Shown here: positions 53,116 through 62,727 of the stretch, piece by piece
Layout of the letters: the number at the start of each line of letters is the position of its first letter
How positions within the stretch are numbered: position 1 is the first letter of the stretch
Source: JBGANR01 sp044222225
GTDB lineage: Bacteria; Actinomycetota; Actinomycetes; Mycobacteriales; Mycobacteriaceae
Length of the DNA: 64,000 nucleotides
Direction: 5' to 3'
Assembly (NCBI GenBank): GCA_044222225.1
Contig: JBGANR010000010.1
Coordinates: 62,001 to 126,000, forward strand
Made by a program: the position numbers and the translations under genes
The notes under the pieces: generated by a model
What the model was told of the DNA's origin: nothing
Database searches by the model: none
What the model saw: the letters and a program-made list of their open reading frames with translations, nothing else

Positions 53116-53847
53116 GTGATCGAGTCCAGTCGCGACGGTGACGTCGTCACCATCGCTCTCGCGCGTCCGGAGCGGCGCAACGCCCTGGATCCGGCCGTCC
53201 TCGAGGAGCTGCGGAACGCGGTGACCGAGGCCGTCGACGGGGGTGCACGGGCGATCGTGCTGACCGGGCGCGGGCCCGTGTTCTGCGCCGGTGCCGACCT
53301 CTCCGGGCCCGTCTACGATCCGGGCTTCCTCGACACGCTCGTCGACGTGCTGCGCGACATCGAGTCGGTGCCCGTGCCGATCATCGCGGCGGTCAACGGG
53401 CCCGCACTCGGCGCCGGGCTGCAGCTCGCGATGATCGCCGACCTGCGGGTGGCGGCGCCGGCGGCGTTCTTCGGCATCCCGGCGGCCAAGATCGGGGTGG
53501 CCGTCGACTCGTGGACGATCCGCCGGCTCGCGACGTTCGTCGGCGGCGGGACGGCGCGCGGTATCCTGCTGGGCGTCGAATCGGTCACCGCCGAGCGCGC
53601 GCTCGACCTCGGCTTCGTCAACCGGCTCGGCGATCTCGCCGCCGCGCAGACCTGGGCCGCCGAGATCGCACAGCTCGCGCCGCTGACGCTGGCGCACGCC
53701 AAGCTCGTGCTCAACGAGGACGGCGCGCGCGACGAGCCGCCGCAGGCCCACGTCGACGCGTTGCTGCGGGCGTGGCGGTCCGAGGACGTCGCCGAGGGCC
53801 GCGCGGCGCGCGCCGAGAAGCGGACCCCGGTGTTCCGGGGTCGCTAG
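53116..53847 (+). CDS. echA6: Enoyl-CoA hydratase/isomerase EchA6-like
   Basis: A 243-residue crotonase-fold protein, exactly the length of M. tuberculosis EchA6. ALARPERRNALDPAVLEELR, VLTGRGPVFCAGADLSGPVY (oxyanion hole) and AAVNGPALGAGLQLAMIADL (second oxyanion hole) are present, but the catalytic Glu pair of true hydratases is not clear (AAKIGVAVDSWTIRRL), as in EchA6, which binds acyl-CoA and helps mycolate precursor traffic rather than hydrating. GTG 53116 has AGGAG 7 bases before it. Divergent from the ABC ATPase. Confidence 0.9.
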   Translation: MIESSRDGDVVTIALARPERRNALDPAVLEELRNAVTEAVDGGARAIVLTGRGPVFCAGADLSGPVYDPGFLDTLVDVLRDIESVPVPIIAAVNGPALGAGLQLAMIADLRVAAPAAFFGIPAAKIGVAVDSWTIRRLATFVGGGTARGILLGVESVTAERALDLGFVNRLGDLAAAQTWAAEIAQLAPLTLAHAKLVLNEDGARDEPPQAHVDALLRAWRSEDVAEGRAARAEKRTPVFRGR

Positions 53848-53880
53848 AGCGTTCCGGGGCTGCCGCGTAGGGTCGGCGGA

Positions 53881-54972
53881 ATGGCTGCGTTCTCCCAGGT
53901 CCTCGCCGAACCGTCCCTCGCCCGCCGATCGCTCGGCGCGAGCAGAGAGGCGATCCGGGCCGTCACCTACCGCTCGGTGAACAACCACGAAGGGGTCTTC
54001 AGCAACCTCGACGCACCGGGCGCCGATCTACCGCCGACGCCGGAGGGCTCGCAGCGCAGCGCCGCGACCGCGATCCTGCGCCGCGGCGACGTCGGGCGGC
54101 CCGCGTCGACGATCCCGATGGAGCGGCCGGACTTCCCGACGACGCCGCGCGAACTCGCCGCCACCTGGCTCGGCCACGCGACGGTGCTGGTGGAGATCGG
54201 CGGGCGGCGCGTCCTCACCGACCCGGTGTTCGGGCTGCGCGCCAGCCCGAGCCGGCTCGTCGGCCCGGCGCGGATGCACCCGGTGCCCGTGACGATCGAC
54301 GAACTGCCGCCGGTGGACGTCGTCCTCATCTCGCACGACCACTACGACCATCTCGACGTCGGCAGCGTCAGCCGGCTCGCGGCGCGGCAGCCGAAGGCGA
54401 TGTTCGTGACGGCGCTCGGCGTCGGCGCCCATCTGCGCAGCTGGGGGATCGATCCGGGCCGGATCGTCGAGCTCGACTGGTCCGAGGAGGCCGAGGTCGC
54501 GGGCGTGACGCTGGCGTGCCGTCCGGCGCGGCATTTCTCGGGACGCGGTCTGGCGCGCAATCTCACTCTGTGGTCGTCGTGGGCGATCTCCCGCGAGGGG
54601 CGGCGCGTGTATTTCGGCGGCGACACCGGGTTCAGCCGCCGCTTCGCCGACATCGGCGCCGAGTTCGGCCGCTTCGATCTGACGCTGCTGCCGATCGGCG
54701 CCTACAACGACATGTGGCGCGACATCCATGCCGACCCCGACGAGGCCCTGGAGATCCACCGGCTCGTCGGCGGCGGCGACGTGCTGCTGCCCATCCACTG
54801 GGGCACGTTCAACCTCGCGATGCATCCCTGGGGCGAGCCCGCCGAGCGGCTGCTGGCCGCCGCGCAGGCGGCCGGCGTCGGGGTGCTGACGCCCCGCCCC
54901 GGCGGGTCGTGGGACGCGGCGGCCGGGGTGCCGGAGCCGGTGCCGTGGTGGCGGGAGGTGGGGGACGCGTGA
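53881..54972 (+). CDS. Metallo-beta-lactamase-fold hydrolase (NAPE-PLD-like, Rv0906)
   Basis: A 363-residue zinc hydrolase. ATWLGHATVLVEIGGRRVLT, the metal motif SHDHYDHLD, ARHFSGRGLARNLTLWSSWA, FGGDTGF with the bridging Asp and LPIHWGTFNLAMHPWGEPAE are the pattern of the N-acyl-phosphatidylethanolamine phospholipase D-like group. It may act on phospholipids. It starts 33 bases after echA6 on the same strand and is probably cotranscribed, in the same order as in M. tuberculosis. Confidence 0.92.
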   Translation: MAAFSQVLAEPSLARRSLGASREAIRAVTYRSVNNHEGVFSNLDAPGADLPPTPEGSQRSAATAILRRGDVGRPASTIPMERPDFPTTPRELAATWLGHATVLVEIGGRRVLTDPVFGLRASPSRLVGPARMHPVPVTIDELPPVDVVLISHDHYDHLDVGSVSRLAARQPKAMFVTALGVGAHLRSWGIDPGRIVELDWSEEAEVAGVTLACRPARHFSGRGLARNLTLWSSWAISREGRRVYFGGDTGFSRRFADIGAEFGRFDLTLLPIGAYNDMWRDIHADPDEALEIHRLVGGGDVLLPIHWGTFNLAMHPWGEPAERLLAAAQAAGVGVLTPRPGGSWDAAAGVPEPVPWWREVGDA

Positions 54973-55011
54973 TCGGGCGCACGTAGGCGCATCGGCATGT
55001 TAGTGTGTGCT

Positions 55012-55632
55012 ATGAGCGATGTCCTGAGTGATCGCCGAAGCGATGCGACCGGTGCGCGGGCGCTCGACCAGGTGCTGGAACGGCATCATGTCGTCGGGAT
55101 CACCGGCGCGGAGCTGCTCGGAGCGTTCGAGGCGGGAATCAACGACGTGTCGGCTGCCGCGGCGGCCGTCACCGAGCAGGAGTTTCGATTCCTGCGGGAC
55201 CACGGCGGCGGCTCTTCGGCGGCGGTGCTCGCGGAATGGAAGGCCGAGCGCGAGTACGGGAAAAGAGTCCTCGCGACCGCCCGCACCGTCGGCGCGACGC
55301 TCGCCGATTCGTTGTCGGTGAAAGAAACCGCGGCTCGGCTCCGCGTCGATCGGTCTCGAATCTCGCGGCGGATCACGGGCCGGACTCTGTGGTCGTTCAC
55401 GATCGACGGCACGATCAGGGTGCCGTCCTGGCAATTCGTCGACGACGCACCGCTGCCCGGGCTCGCGGAGATCGTGCCGTCGATCCCGCCGCGTCACGCA
55501 CCGGCGGCGGTCGCGGCGCTGATGCGGACGCCCCAGGAGGAACTTGCAGGTCTGTCGCCGGTCGAGCATCTGGCGTCCGGCGCGGATCCGGCTCCGGTGG
55601 CGGCGATGTTGGCGGACCTCGGCCGCTGGTGA
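55012..55632 (+). CDS. Antitoxin of the Xre/MbcA/ParS family
   Basis: A 206-residue protein. A helical N-terminal part, a helix-turn-helix at about 105-130 (SLSVKETAARLRVDRSRISR, then RITGRTLWSF), and the toxin-binding C-terminus (VPSWQFVDDAPLPGLAEIVP; LSPVEHLASGADPAPVAAML) match RES-partner antitoxins. It normally binds and inhibits the toxin and represses its own promoter. The RES toxin starts 65 bases downstream. The ATG at 55012 lies close to a GTTAGTGTGTG stretch. The pair lies between two genes that neighbour each other more closely in M. tuberculosis. Confidence 0.87.
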   Translation: MSDVLSDRRSDATGARALDQVLERHHVVGITGAELLGAFEAGINDVSAAAAAVTEQEFRFLRDHGGGSSAAVLAEWKAEREYGKRVLATARTVGATLADSLSVKETAARLRVDRSRISRRITGRTLWSFTIDGTIRVPSWQFVDDAPLPGLAEIVPSIPPRHAPAAVAALMRTPQEELAGLSPVEHLASGADPAPVAAMLADLGRW

Positions 55633-55697
55633 ACGCGCGATTGAAGGCCCGGCGACCCGCCGGGACGGCTGACACAACTGAATAAGGAGGCCACCTC

Positions 55698-56324
55698 GTG
55701 GCTACGTCCTCGAAAGTCCCGGCGAGCCCGCCGGGACGGCTGACCTGCGATCCGGGTGATGTGCTGTCCTTCACCGATCCGCTGTGGCGCATCCATCGAA
55801 CGAGCGGGCCGCACGTCGCCCCCTGGTCGTCGCCGCGGCGGTTCGGCCCGCTGTCGTCGATGCGTTTCGATCCGCACCCCGACGGCCCGCCGACGTTGCA
55901 CGCGGACACCGGTGTGCTCTACAACGCCACCGACATCGCGACGGCGGTGGCCGAGGTGTTCCAGCGTGCCCGGGTAGTGGATACGACGAGCGGAAGTCCG
56001 AATCTCGTCGGATGGCGTCCGACTCGGCCGCTGCGGCTGCTTGATCTGACCGGTACGTGGGCCTTGCGTAACGGCGCGGCGTTCGCCCTAGTCACGGCTC
56101 CTCGGTCCGTGTGCCGGTCGTGGGCGCGGGCGATCCACGATCGGTTCGAGCTTGACGGTCTGTACGCGTCGTCGACGATGACCGGCGCGGCGAACGTCGT
56201 GCTGTGGCACCGATCGGTCGACGCCGTCCCTGCCGCGCCGGAGTTCTCCCGGCCGCTGGCGCATCCGATCACGTGGAGTCTGCTGGCCCGGGCCGCGCGG
56301 GACATCGGTTACGGGCTGATCTGA
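55698..56324 (+). CDS. RES-domain toxin (NAD+-consuming, MbcT-like)
   Basis: A 208-residue RES domain. The Arg in SFTDPLWRIHRT, the Glu in LYNATDIATAVAEVF, and the Ser in DGLYASSTMTGAANVVLW are the three residues that give the family its name. RES toxins such as MbcT of M. tuberculosis degrade NAD+ and stop growth. GTG 55698 has AAGGAGG 7 bases upstream, much stronger than the antitoxin's site; the 65 bases between the genes keep the two apart instead of overlapping, which is unusual for a pair expected to be tightly coupled. Confidence 0.88.
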   Translation: MATSSKVPASPPGRLTCDPGDVLSFTDPLWRIHRTSGPHVAPWSSPRRFGPLSSMRFDPHPDGPPTLHADTGVLYNATDIATAVAEVFQRARVVDTTSGSPNLVGWRPTRPLRLLDLTGTWALRNGAAFALVTAPRSVCRSWARAIHDRFELDGLYASSTMTGAANVVLWHRSVDAVPAAPEFSRPLAHPITWSLLARAARDIGYGLI

Positions 56325-56376
56325 TCAGTGCGTACGGCCGCCGATCCGGGCGGGACCGGCCGTTAGACTCGCGCGC

Positions 56377-58839
56377 ATGACTGCCACCCGCGACGAGCAC
56401 GCCGCAGTAGGTCTGACGTCGCAGCAGGTCGCCGAACGCGTCGCCGCGGGCCAGGCCAACGTGCTGCCCAACCGCTCGGGCCGGTCCAACTGGGACATCG
56501 TCCGGGCCAACGTCTTCACCCGCATCAACGCCATGCTCGGCGTGCTGTTCATCATGGTGCTGTTCACCGGGTCGATCATCAACGGCGCGTTCGGGCTGCT
56601 CATCATCTTCAACTCCGGCATCGGCATCATCCAGGAAATCCGCGCGAAGCGGACGCTGGACGCGCTGGCCATCGTCGGCCGTACCAAGCCGATCGTCCGC
56701 CGGGACGGCCGCGCCGCCCCGATCGACCAGGCGGAGGTCGTGCTCGACGACGTCATCGAGATCGGGCCGGGCGATCAGATCGTCGTCGACGGCGTCTCGG
56801 TCGAGTGCGAGGCCCTCGAGGTCGACGAGTCGCTGCTCACGGGCGAGGCCGACGCCATCGAGAAGGCGCCGGGCGACGAGATCCTGTCCGGCAGCTTCGT
56901 CGTCGCGGGTTCGGGATGCTATCGCGCCACCAAGGTCGGCGCCGACGCGTACGCCGCGCGGCTCGCCGAGGAGGCCAGCAAGTTCACGCTCGTCGATTCC
57001 GAGCTGCGCAGCGGCATCAACTCGATCCTCAAGGTCATCACCTGGCTGCTCGTGCCGGCGGGCATCCTCACGATCGTCAACCAGCTCGTCGTCAGCAGCC
57101 AGAACGTGCGGCAGGCGATCCTCGGCATGGTCGCGGCGCTCGTGCCGATGATCCCCGAGGGCCTCGTCCTCATGACGTCCGTCGCGTTCGCCGTCGGCGT
57201 CGTCCGGCTCGGCCGCCGCAACTGCCTCGTGCAGGAGCTGCCGGCGATCGAGGGGCTTGCCCGCGTCAACGTCGTGTGTGCCGACAAGACGGGCACGCTC
57301 ACCGAGAACGGCATGCGCCTGTCGGAGCTCGACGTGCTCGGTGCGGGCGACGACCGCCCGGAGGTGGAGCGTGCGCTCGCGGCGCTCGCGGCGCTCGATC
57401 CGCGGCCGAACGCCAGCATGCAGGCGATCGCCGAGGCGTATCCCGACTCTCCCGACTGGCGGACGTCGGCGATCGCGCCGTTCACATCGGCCAAGAAGTG
57501 GTCGGGCATGTCCTTCACCGACGGTGAGACCGGCCGGGGCGACTGGATCCTCGGCGCGGCCGACGTCCTGCTCGACCCGTCGTCCGCCGGCGCCCGGCGC
57601 GCCACCGAGCTCGGCTCGGACGGGCTGCGCGTGCTGCTCGTCGCGTCGACCGACGTCCCGGTCGACACGGACGGCGACGACGGGCTCGCGGCGCCCGGAA
57701 ACGTCGTTCCGCGCGCGCTCGTCGCCCTCGAGCAGCGGGTACGGCCGGACGCCAAGGAGACGCTGGACTACTTCGCCTCCCAGGGCGTCGACGTCAAGGT
57801 CATCTCGGGGGACAACGCCGTGTCGGTCGGGGCCGTCGCACACTCGCTCGGGCTCGGCTCCGCGCAGTCCTCCGTCGACGCGCGCACGTTGCCGACGGAC
57901 ATGGGCGAGCTCGCCGACGTCGTCGGCGACGGTGTGACCTTCGGCCGGGTGCGTCCGGACCAGAAGCGCGCGATGGTCGCGGCGCTGCAGTCGCGCGGCG
58001 ACACCGTCGCGATGACCGGCGACGGCGTCAACGACGTGCTCGCGCTCAAGGACGCCGACATCGGCGTCGCGATGGGCTCGGGCAGCTCGGCGAGCCGATC
58101 GGTGGCGCAGATCGTCCTGCTGGACAACCGCTTCGCGACGCTGCCGTACGTGGTGGGCGAGGGGCGGCGCGTCATCGGCAACATCGAGCGGGTCGCGAAC
58201 CTGTTCCTGACGAAGACCGTCTACGCGGTGCTGCTCGCCTGGCTCGTCGGGATCACAGGGCTGGGCGCGGAACTCTTCGGCGCGCAGCCGATCTCGTACC
58301 CGTTCCAGCCGATCCACGTGACGATCGTCGGCTGGTTCACCATCGGCCTGCCCGCCTTCGTCATGTCGCTGGCGCCGAACAACGAGCGCGCCCAGCGGGG
58401 CTTCGTCGCCCGCGTGCTGCGGCTCGCGACGCCGTCCGGCATCGGCGTGGGCCTGGCGACCTTCGCCTGCTTCCTCGTGGTCAATCCGGGCGGCGAGGGT
58501 GCGGCCCTCGGTGGCAAGGGCGCCGCCGATCTCAACGTGGCGCAGACGCAGGCGTCGACGGCCGCGCTCATCACGCTGCTCGTGACGTCCCTGTGGGTGC
58601 TCGGGCTCGTCGCGCGTCCGTACACCTGGTGGAAGGTGCTGCTCGTCGGCTTCTCGGCGCTGTTCTACGTCGTGCTGTTCCTCACGCCGCTCGCCCAGGA
58701 GGCGTTCTTCCTCGACATCGGCGACCCGGTGCGGGTGATGACGGGCTTCGCCTTCGGCGCCGGTGGCATCGTCCTCGTCGAGATCCTGCGCCGGGTGGCG
58801 CCCACGGTGTTCGACGCCCTGGAGCGCCGGCGGGCCTGA
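56377..58839 (+). CDS. ctpE: P-type ATPase CtpE (calcium-type)
   Basis: An 820-residue P-type ATPase. The TGEA actuator loop (DESLLTGEADAIEKAPGDE), the PEG motif (MIPEGLVLMTSVAF), the phosphorylated Asp in CADKTGTLTENG, and the hinge TGDGVNDVLALKDADIGVAM are present. Ten membrane helices are expected. There is no N-terminal metal-binding domain. Mycobacterial CtpE moves calcium and is important for cell-surface integrity. ATG 56377 follows a short gap after the toxin gene. Confidence 0.92.
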   Translation: MTATRDEHAAVGLTSQQVAERVAAGQANVLPNRSGRSNWDIVRANVFTRINAMLGVLFIMVLFTGSIINGAFGLLIIFNSGIGIIQEIRAKRTLDALAIVGRTKPIVRRDGRAAPIDQAEVVLDDVIEIGPGDQIVVDGVSVECEALEVDESLLTGEADAIEKAPGDEILSGSFVVAGSGCYRATKVGADAYAARLAEEASKFTLVDSELRSGINSILKVITWLLVPAGILTIVNQLVVSSQNVRQAILGMVAALVPMIPEGLVLMTSVAFAVGVVRLGRRNCLVQELPAIEGLARVNVVCADKTGTLTENGMRLSELDVLGAGDDRPEVERALAALAALDPRPNASMQAIAEAYPDSPDWRTSAIAPFTSAKKWSGMSFTDGETGRGDWILGAADVLLDPSSAGARRATELGSDGLRVLLVASTDVPVDTDGDDGLAAPGNVVPRALVALEQRVRPDAKETLDYFASQGVDVKVISGDNAVSVGAVAHSLGLGSAQSSVDARTLPTDMGELADVVGDGVTFGRVRPDQKRAMVAALQSRGDTVAMTGDGVNDVLALKDADIGVAMGSGSSASRSVAQIVLLDNRFATLPYVVGEGRRVIGNIERVANLFLTKTVYAVLLAWLVGITGLGAELFGAQPISYPFQPIHVTIVGWFTIGLPAFVMSLAPNNERAQRGFVARVLRLATPSGIGVGLATFACFLVVNPGGEGAALGGKGAADLNVAQTQASTAALITLLVTSLWVLGLVARPYTWWKVLLVGFSALFYVVLFLTPLAQEAFFLDIGDPVRVMTGFAFGAGGIVLVEILRRVAPTVFDALERRRA

Positions 58840-58893
58840 CGCTCGGATCGGCGCGTATCCGGAAATGTCAGACCCCTCGGCCATGATGGGGAC

Positions 58894-60150
58894 ATGAGAC
58901 ATCGGGGGAGGACGGCGCGCGCCGTCACGGCACTCGTCGTCGCGGCGGTGACGGCGTTCGGGGCGGTGGCCTGCGGTTCGGGGACGCGGGACGCGCAAGG
59001 CTCGCCGACGGCGCTCACGCCGTTGCCGGCCGCACCGGCGGAGGGGGAGCGGGGCCGGCTCGTCGCGTCGGCGCCGATGGCGGGCGTCGTTGCGGGCGCG
59101 ACGGTGACGCGCGTCGTCTATAGGTCGACGGCGGGGTACGTGCCGGAGGGCTCGGAGTCGCCGACGCCGGGCACGTTCGGCACGGAGGTCTCCGGGGTCG
59201 TCGCCGTGCCGTCGGGAGCGCCGCCGCCGGGCGGCTGGCCGATCGTCGCCTTCGGCCACGGCACGACGGGCACCCTGCCCGACTGCGGGCCGTCGAACGT
59301 CCCGCCCGACCTGCTGACCAGCAGACGGTGGATCGCGCCGCTCGTCGCACGGGGCTTCGTCGTGGCGGCCACCGACTACCAGGGGCTCGGCGTCGTGGGC
59401 GCCGACTTCCATCCGACGCCGCTGCCGCATCCCTATCTGGAACCGCGGACGGCGGCGTTCAACATGATCGACGCCGTCCGTGCCGCGCGGGCCGTCGAGC
59501 CGCGGGCGTCGACGCGCTGGGCCGCCTACGGGATCTCGCAGGGCGGCCACGCCGCGTGGGCGGCGGCCGAGGCGGCTGCCGACTACGGCGCGGGGTTGCG
59601 GCTGGTCGGCGCGGCGACCGTCGTTCCGGCCGCCGATCTCACCGGCATCACGGCCGACGGCGTCGACACCCGGTTGTCGCTGTTGCAGAAGCTCGCGGTG
59701 CCGAACCTGCTGTTCGGCATCGGCGCCGTCCACCCCGGTTTCGATCCGACCGGATACGCCCGCGGCCGATACGCCGAGGATGCGGATGTCTTCCGCAGCT
59801 GCGGCAGCGGTTCGGCCAAACGCAAGGCGGGAGCCGTCATCCGCGTCGGTCCCGACGAGGCGTCGTATCGCGACGAGGCCGCCGTCACCGCGCTGCGCGA
59901 GGTGCTGACGGAGTTCGCGCTGCCGAAGCGTCGCCTCGAGGTCCCGCTGCTCGTCCGCTACGGCACCGAGGATTCGCTCATCGAGCCGGAGTGGACGGCG
60001 GCGGCGATCCGTCGGGCCTGCGATCAGGGCACCCGGGTCGAGGCCGACCCGGTCGCCGCCGAGCACGGTTCGACCGGCGATGTCGCGGACGAGGCTCGGT
60101 GGCTCGCAGCACTTTTCGCCGGAGAGGTGGTACCCGGCACATGTCGATGA
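58894..60150 (+). CDS. LIP-family secreted lipase lipoprotein
   Basis: A 418-residue exported hydrolase. A signal peptide (ALVVAAVTAFGAVACG) ends in a lipobox with Cys near 27. The alpha/beta-hydrolase core has VAFGHGTTGTLPDCGPSNVP, ATDYQGLGVVG, the nucleophile in AAYGISQGGHAAWAA, and YGTEDSLIEPEW with the acid; a His in AAEHGSTGD is the probable third triad member. It resembles the secretory lipase (LIP) family of actinobacteria that hydrolyse triacylglycerols or cell-wall esters. It is 54 bases after ctpE. Confidence 0.87.
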   Translation: MRHRGRTARAVTALVVAAVTAFGAVACGSGTRDAQGSPTALTPLPAAPAEGERGRLVASAPMAGVVAGATVTRVVYRSTAGYVPEGSESPTPGTFGTEVSGVVAVPSGAPPPGGWPIVAFGHGTTGTLPDCGPSNVPPDLLTSRRWIAPLVARGFVVAATDYQGLGVVGADFHPTPLPHPYLEPRTAAFNMIDAVRAARAVEPRASTRWAAYGISQGGHAAWAAAEAAADYGAGLRLVGAATVVPAADLTGITADGVDTRLSLLQKLAVPNLLFGIGAVHPGFDPTGYARGRYAEDADVFRSCGSGSAKRKAGAVIRVGPDEASYRDEAAVTALREVLTEFALPKRRLEVPLLVRYGTEDSLIEPEWTAAAIRRACDQGTRVEADPVAAEHGSTGDVADEARWLAALFAGEVVPGTCR

Positions 60151-60175
60151 TCAGCGGACCTGCGAGAATCTGACC

Positions 60176-61834
60176 GTGAACGGCGGGCAACTACTCATGG
60201 TCATGGTGGTGGCGATCGGCGTCGTCGGCATCGCCAATCGGCGCGGGCTGCAGGCGCCGCTGCTGCTCATCGTCGTCGGTGGCGCGGCCTCGTATCTGCC
60301 GGGCCTCGATCGCGTGGAGCTCGAACCGGAGATCATCCTCTTCGTGGTGCTGCCGCCACTGCTGTATTCGGCGGCGATCTCCTTCGCGTTCCGGGCGTTC
60401 ATGCGCAACATCGTCGCGATCCTCGGGCTCGGCATCGGCCTCGTCGTCGTGACGGCGCTGGTCGTCGGCTTCGTCGCCGAGGCGCTGGTCCCGGCGCTGA
60501 CGCTGCCCGCGGCGATCGTGCTCGGCGCCGTCGTCTCGCCGCCGGACGCCGTGACGGCGACGGCCGTCGGCCGTCGGTTGGGCCTGCCGAAGCGGATGAT
60601 GTCGATCCTCACGGGCGAGAGCCTCGTCAACGACGCGGCGGCGCTCACCGTCATGTCGCTCGGCGTCGCGGCCGTGGTCGGCACCGACACCCTCATCGCC
60701 GATCCCGTCCTGTACTTCATGTACGCGTCCGTCGTCGGCATCATCATCGGCGTCGTGCTCGCGTCGGTGGCCAAGAAGATCCGCCGGCGGCTCGGCGACT
60801 CGTCGATGGAGACGGTGCTCGGCCTCGTCCTGCCGTTCGCCGCGTACCTCGCGGCGGAGGAATTGCACGCCTCGGGCGTCCTGGCGGTCGTCTTCGCCGG
60901 CTTCTCGATGGGCTGGGGCTACGCCGACCTCTCGGTCTCGACGCGGCAGCGCGAGCGCGAGGTCTGGGGCGTGGTCGACCAGCTGCTCGAGACCTTCGTC
61001 TTCGCCTACATGGGCCTGCAGCTCAAGTTCGTCATCGAGGACGTCCGGCACGAGGGGCTGCAGCTGCGGGAGATGATCCTGTGGGCGGTGGTCATCACGC
61101 TCGTCGTCATCGTGATCCGGCCGATATACATGCTGGCACTGCGTCCGGTCGAGCTGGGCAGCGAGCGATTGTGGTCGCGAATATCGCATTACAAGCTGCC
61201 CGAGCCGCTCAACCTGAAACACAACCTCGTGCTTTCGTGGACGGGCATGCGCGGTGTGGTGACGCTCGCCGCCGCCGCCGGTGTGCCGCTGGTGACGTCG
61301 ACGGGCGCCCCGTTCCCGGGTCGGCCGGTCATCCAGTTCGTCGCGTTCGTCGCGGCGCTGGCCACCGTTCTGGTGCAGGGCGCCACGTTGCCGTTCCTCA
61401 TCGCGAAGTTCGACGTCTCCGACGCCGCCGGTGAGCAGCGGGACGAGCAGCAGCGCAGCCTCGCCCGGCGGATCTCCAAACAGGCTGCCAAACGGGCGTT
61501 CGAGGACATCGTCGAGTCGCCACCGCCGGGTGTCGACCGCGACGGTCTGAACCGCGCCATCGATACCGTCCGCCGCACGATCATGGTCCGTATCGACGCC
61601 GACGCGGCCGAGGGCGTGGAGGAACGCGAAGAGCGGCAACGACGGCGCATGCATCAGATCGGGCTCGTCAGGCGTGAGGTCGTACGACGCCAGCGCGACG
61701 CGCTCATCGCCGCCCGCAACGCGGGTCAGGTCGACGACGACATCGTCCGCGCGATGGTCCAACGTCTCGACGCCGACGAGACGGCGACCGAGATGCGTAT
61801 GCTCGGCGGCCGCGATCACGGGCCGCACAAGTAG
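60176..61834 (+). CDS. CPA1 family cation:proton antiporter
   Basis: A 552-residue Na+/H+ exchanger. The transport core has about 12 membrane helices (for example LLIVVGGAASYLPGL; VVTALVVGFVAEALVPALTL), the ion-binding pair in SPPDAVTATAVGRRLGLPKR and ESLVNDAAALTVM, and AEELHASGVLAVVFAGFSMG. The cytoplasmic end (440-552) is charged and helical. GTG 60176 is the start after which the helices begin; the ORF before it overlaps the lipase gene. It is separated from the lipase by 25 bases. Confidence 0.92.
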   Translation: MNGGQLLMVMVVAIGVVGIANRRGLQAPLLLIVVGGAASYLPGLDRVELEPEIILFVVLPPLLYSAAISFAFRAFMRNIVAILGLGIGLVVVTALVVGFVAEALVPALTLPAAIVLGAVVSPPDAVTATAVGRRLGLPKRMMSILTGESLVNDAAALTVMSLGVAAVVGTDTLIADPVLYFMYASVVGIIIGVVLASVAKKIRRRLGDSSMETVLGLVLPFAAYLAAEELHASGVLAVVFAGFSMGWGYADLSVSTRQREREVWGVVDQLLETFVFAYMGLQLKFVIEDVRHEGLQLREMILWAVVITLVVIVIRPIYMLALRPVELGSERLWSRISHYKLPEPLNLKHNLVLSWTGMRGVVTLAAAAGVPLVTSTGAPFPGRPVIQFVAFVAALATVLVQGATLPFLIAKFDVSDAAGEQRDEQQRSLARRISKQAAKRAFEDIVESPPPGVDRDGLNRAIDTVRRTIMVRIDADAAEGVEEREERQRRRMHQIGLVRREVVRRQRDALIAARNAGQVDDDIVRAMVQRLDADETATEMRMLGGRDHGPHK

Positions 61835-61863
61835 CCGACGACGTCGGATACCGGGAGGAGATC

Positions 61864-62727
61864 ATGGCTGATCCGTTCACCGTCGACGTCGGCGGAGTGT
61901 CGTTGAGCGTCATCGACGAGGGGAGCGGGCCCGCCGTGCTGCTCCTGCACGGCTTCCCGGACCGCGCGTCGATGTGGTCGCGGCAGATCGCGCATCTCGT
62001 CGCGCAGGGCTTCCGCGTCATCGCACCCGACCTGCGCGGCTACGGCGACAGCGACAAGCCCGTAGGTGTCGAGAACTACCGGATGCACCTGCTGGTCGGT
62101 GACGTCACGGGCTTGCTCGACGCGCTCGGCGTCGAGAAGGCGCACGTCGTCGGGCACGACTGGGGCGCGTCGCTGGCCTGGAACGTCGCGGCGGCGGTGC
62201 CGGAGCGTGTCGAGCGGCTCGTCGTGCTGTCGGTCGGCCATCCGCGTGGTTTCTTCACCGACCCGCGGCAACGGCAGCGGTCCTGGTACATGCTGTTCTT
62301 CGGCTATCCGGGCGTCGCCGAGGCGACCTTCCCGCGCGACGACTGGGCCTATTGGCGGCAGTTCGGCTGGGGCGGTGCGACGACGCCGGAAGCCGAGGCG
62401 CATTGCCGGCGGCAGGTCGCCGATCTGTCCCGGGAGGGGGCGTTCACCGCGGCGCTGGAGTGGTATCGGGCGAACTTCCCGCCGGAGCTGTTCGTCGACG
62501 ATCGCCGGATGCGGCTTCCCGCGGTGCACGGCCCCGTGCTCGGAATCTGGGGCGACCGTGACATGGCGCTGACCGAGGCACAGATGACATCGTCGGCCGA
62601 CGCCGTCGACGGCGAGTTCCGGTACGAGCGGCTGCCCGGCGTCGGCCATTGGATCGCGACGGAGGCCCCGGATCGGCTGGACGAGCTGCTCACCGAGTTT
62701 CTGACGCAGGCGGAGGCGCAGCCGTGA
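61864..62727 (+). CDS. Alpha/beta hydrolase (epoxide hydrolase-like)
   Basis: A 287-residue soluble hydrolase. VLLLHGFPDRASMWSRQI (HGFP oxyanion motif), DLRGYGDSDKP, and VGHDWGASLAWNV (the nucleophile is Asp in HDW) mark the epoxide hydrolase/haloalkane dehalogenase group; LGIWGDRDMAL and PGVGHWIATEAPDRL give acid and His. GGGAGGAGATC precedes ATG 61864. It overlaps the next gene by 4 bases (GTGA), so both are translated together. Confidence 0.9.
   Translation: MADPFTVDVGGVSLSVIDEGSGPAVLLLHGFPDRASMWSRQIAHLVAQGFRVIAPDLRGYGDSDKPVGVENYRMHLLVGDVTGLLDALGVEKAHVVGHDWGASLAWNVAAAVPERVERLVVLSVGHPRGFFTDPRQRQRSWYMLFFGYPGVAEATFPRDDWAYWRQFGWGGATTPEAEAHCRRQVADLSREGAFTAALEWYRANFPPELFVDDRRMRLPAVHGPVLGIWGDRDMALTEAQMTSSADAVDGEFRYERLPGVGHWIATEAPDRLDELLTEFLTQAEAQP

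Noticed and set aside
52928..53180. Joined ABC ATPase/permease frame to 53180
   Set aside because: The 803-codon frame spans the ATPase in the wrong frame; the permease begins at 52016 with an ATGA overlap.
56269..60066. Long - strand open frame of 1265 codons
   Set aside because: Antisense to ctpE and the lipase, with low-complexity Arg/Asp/His content and no domain.
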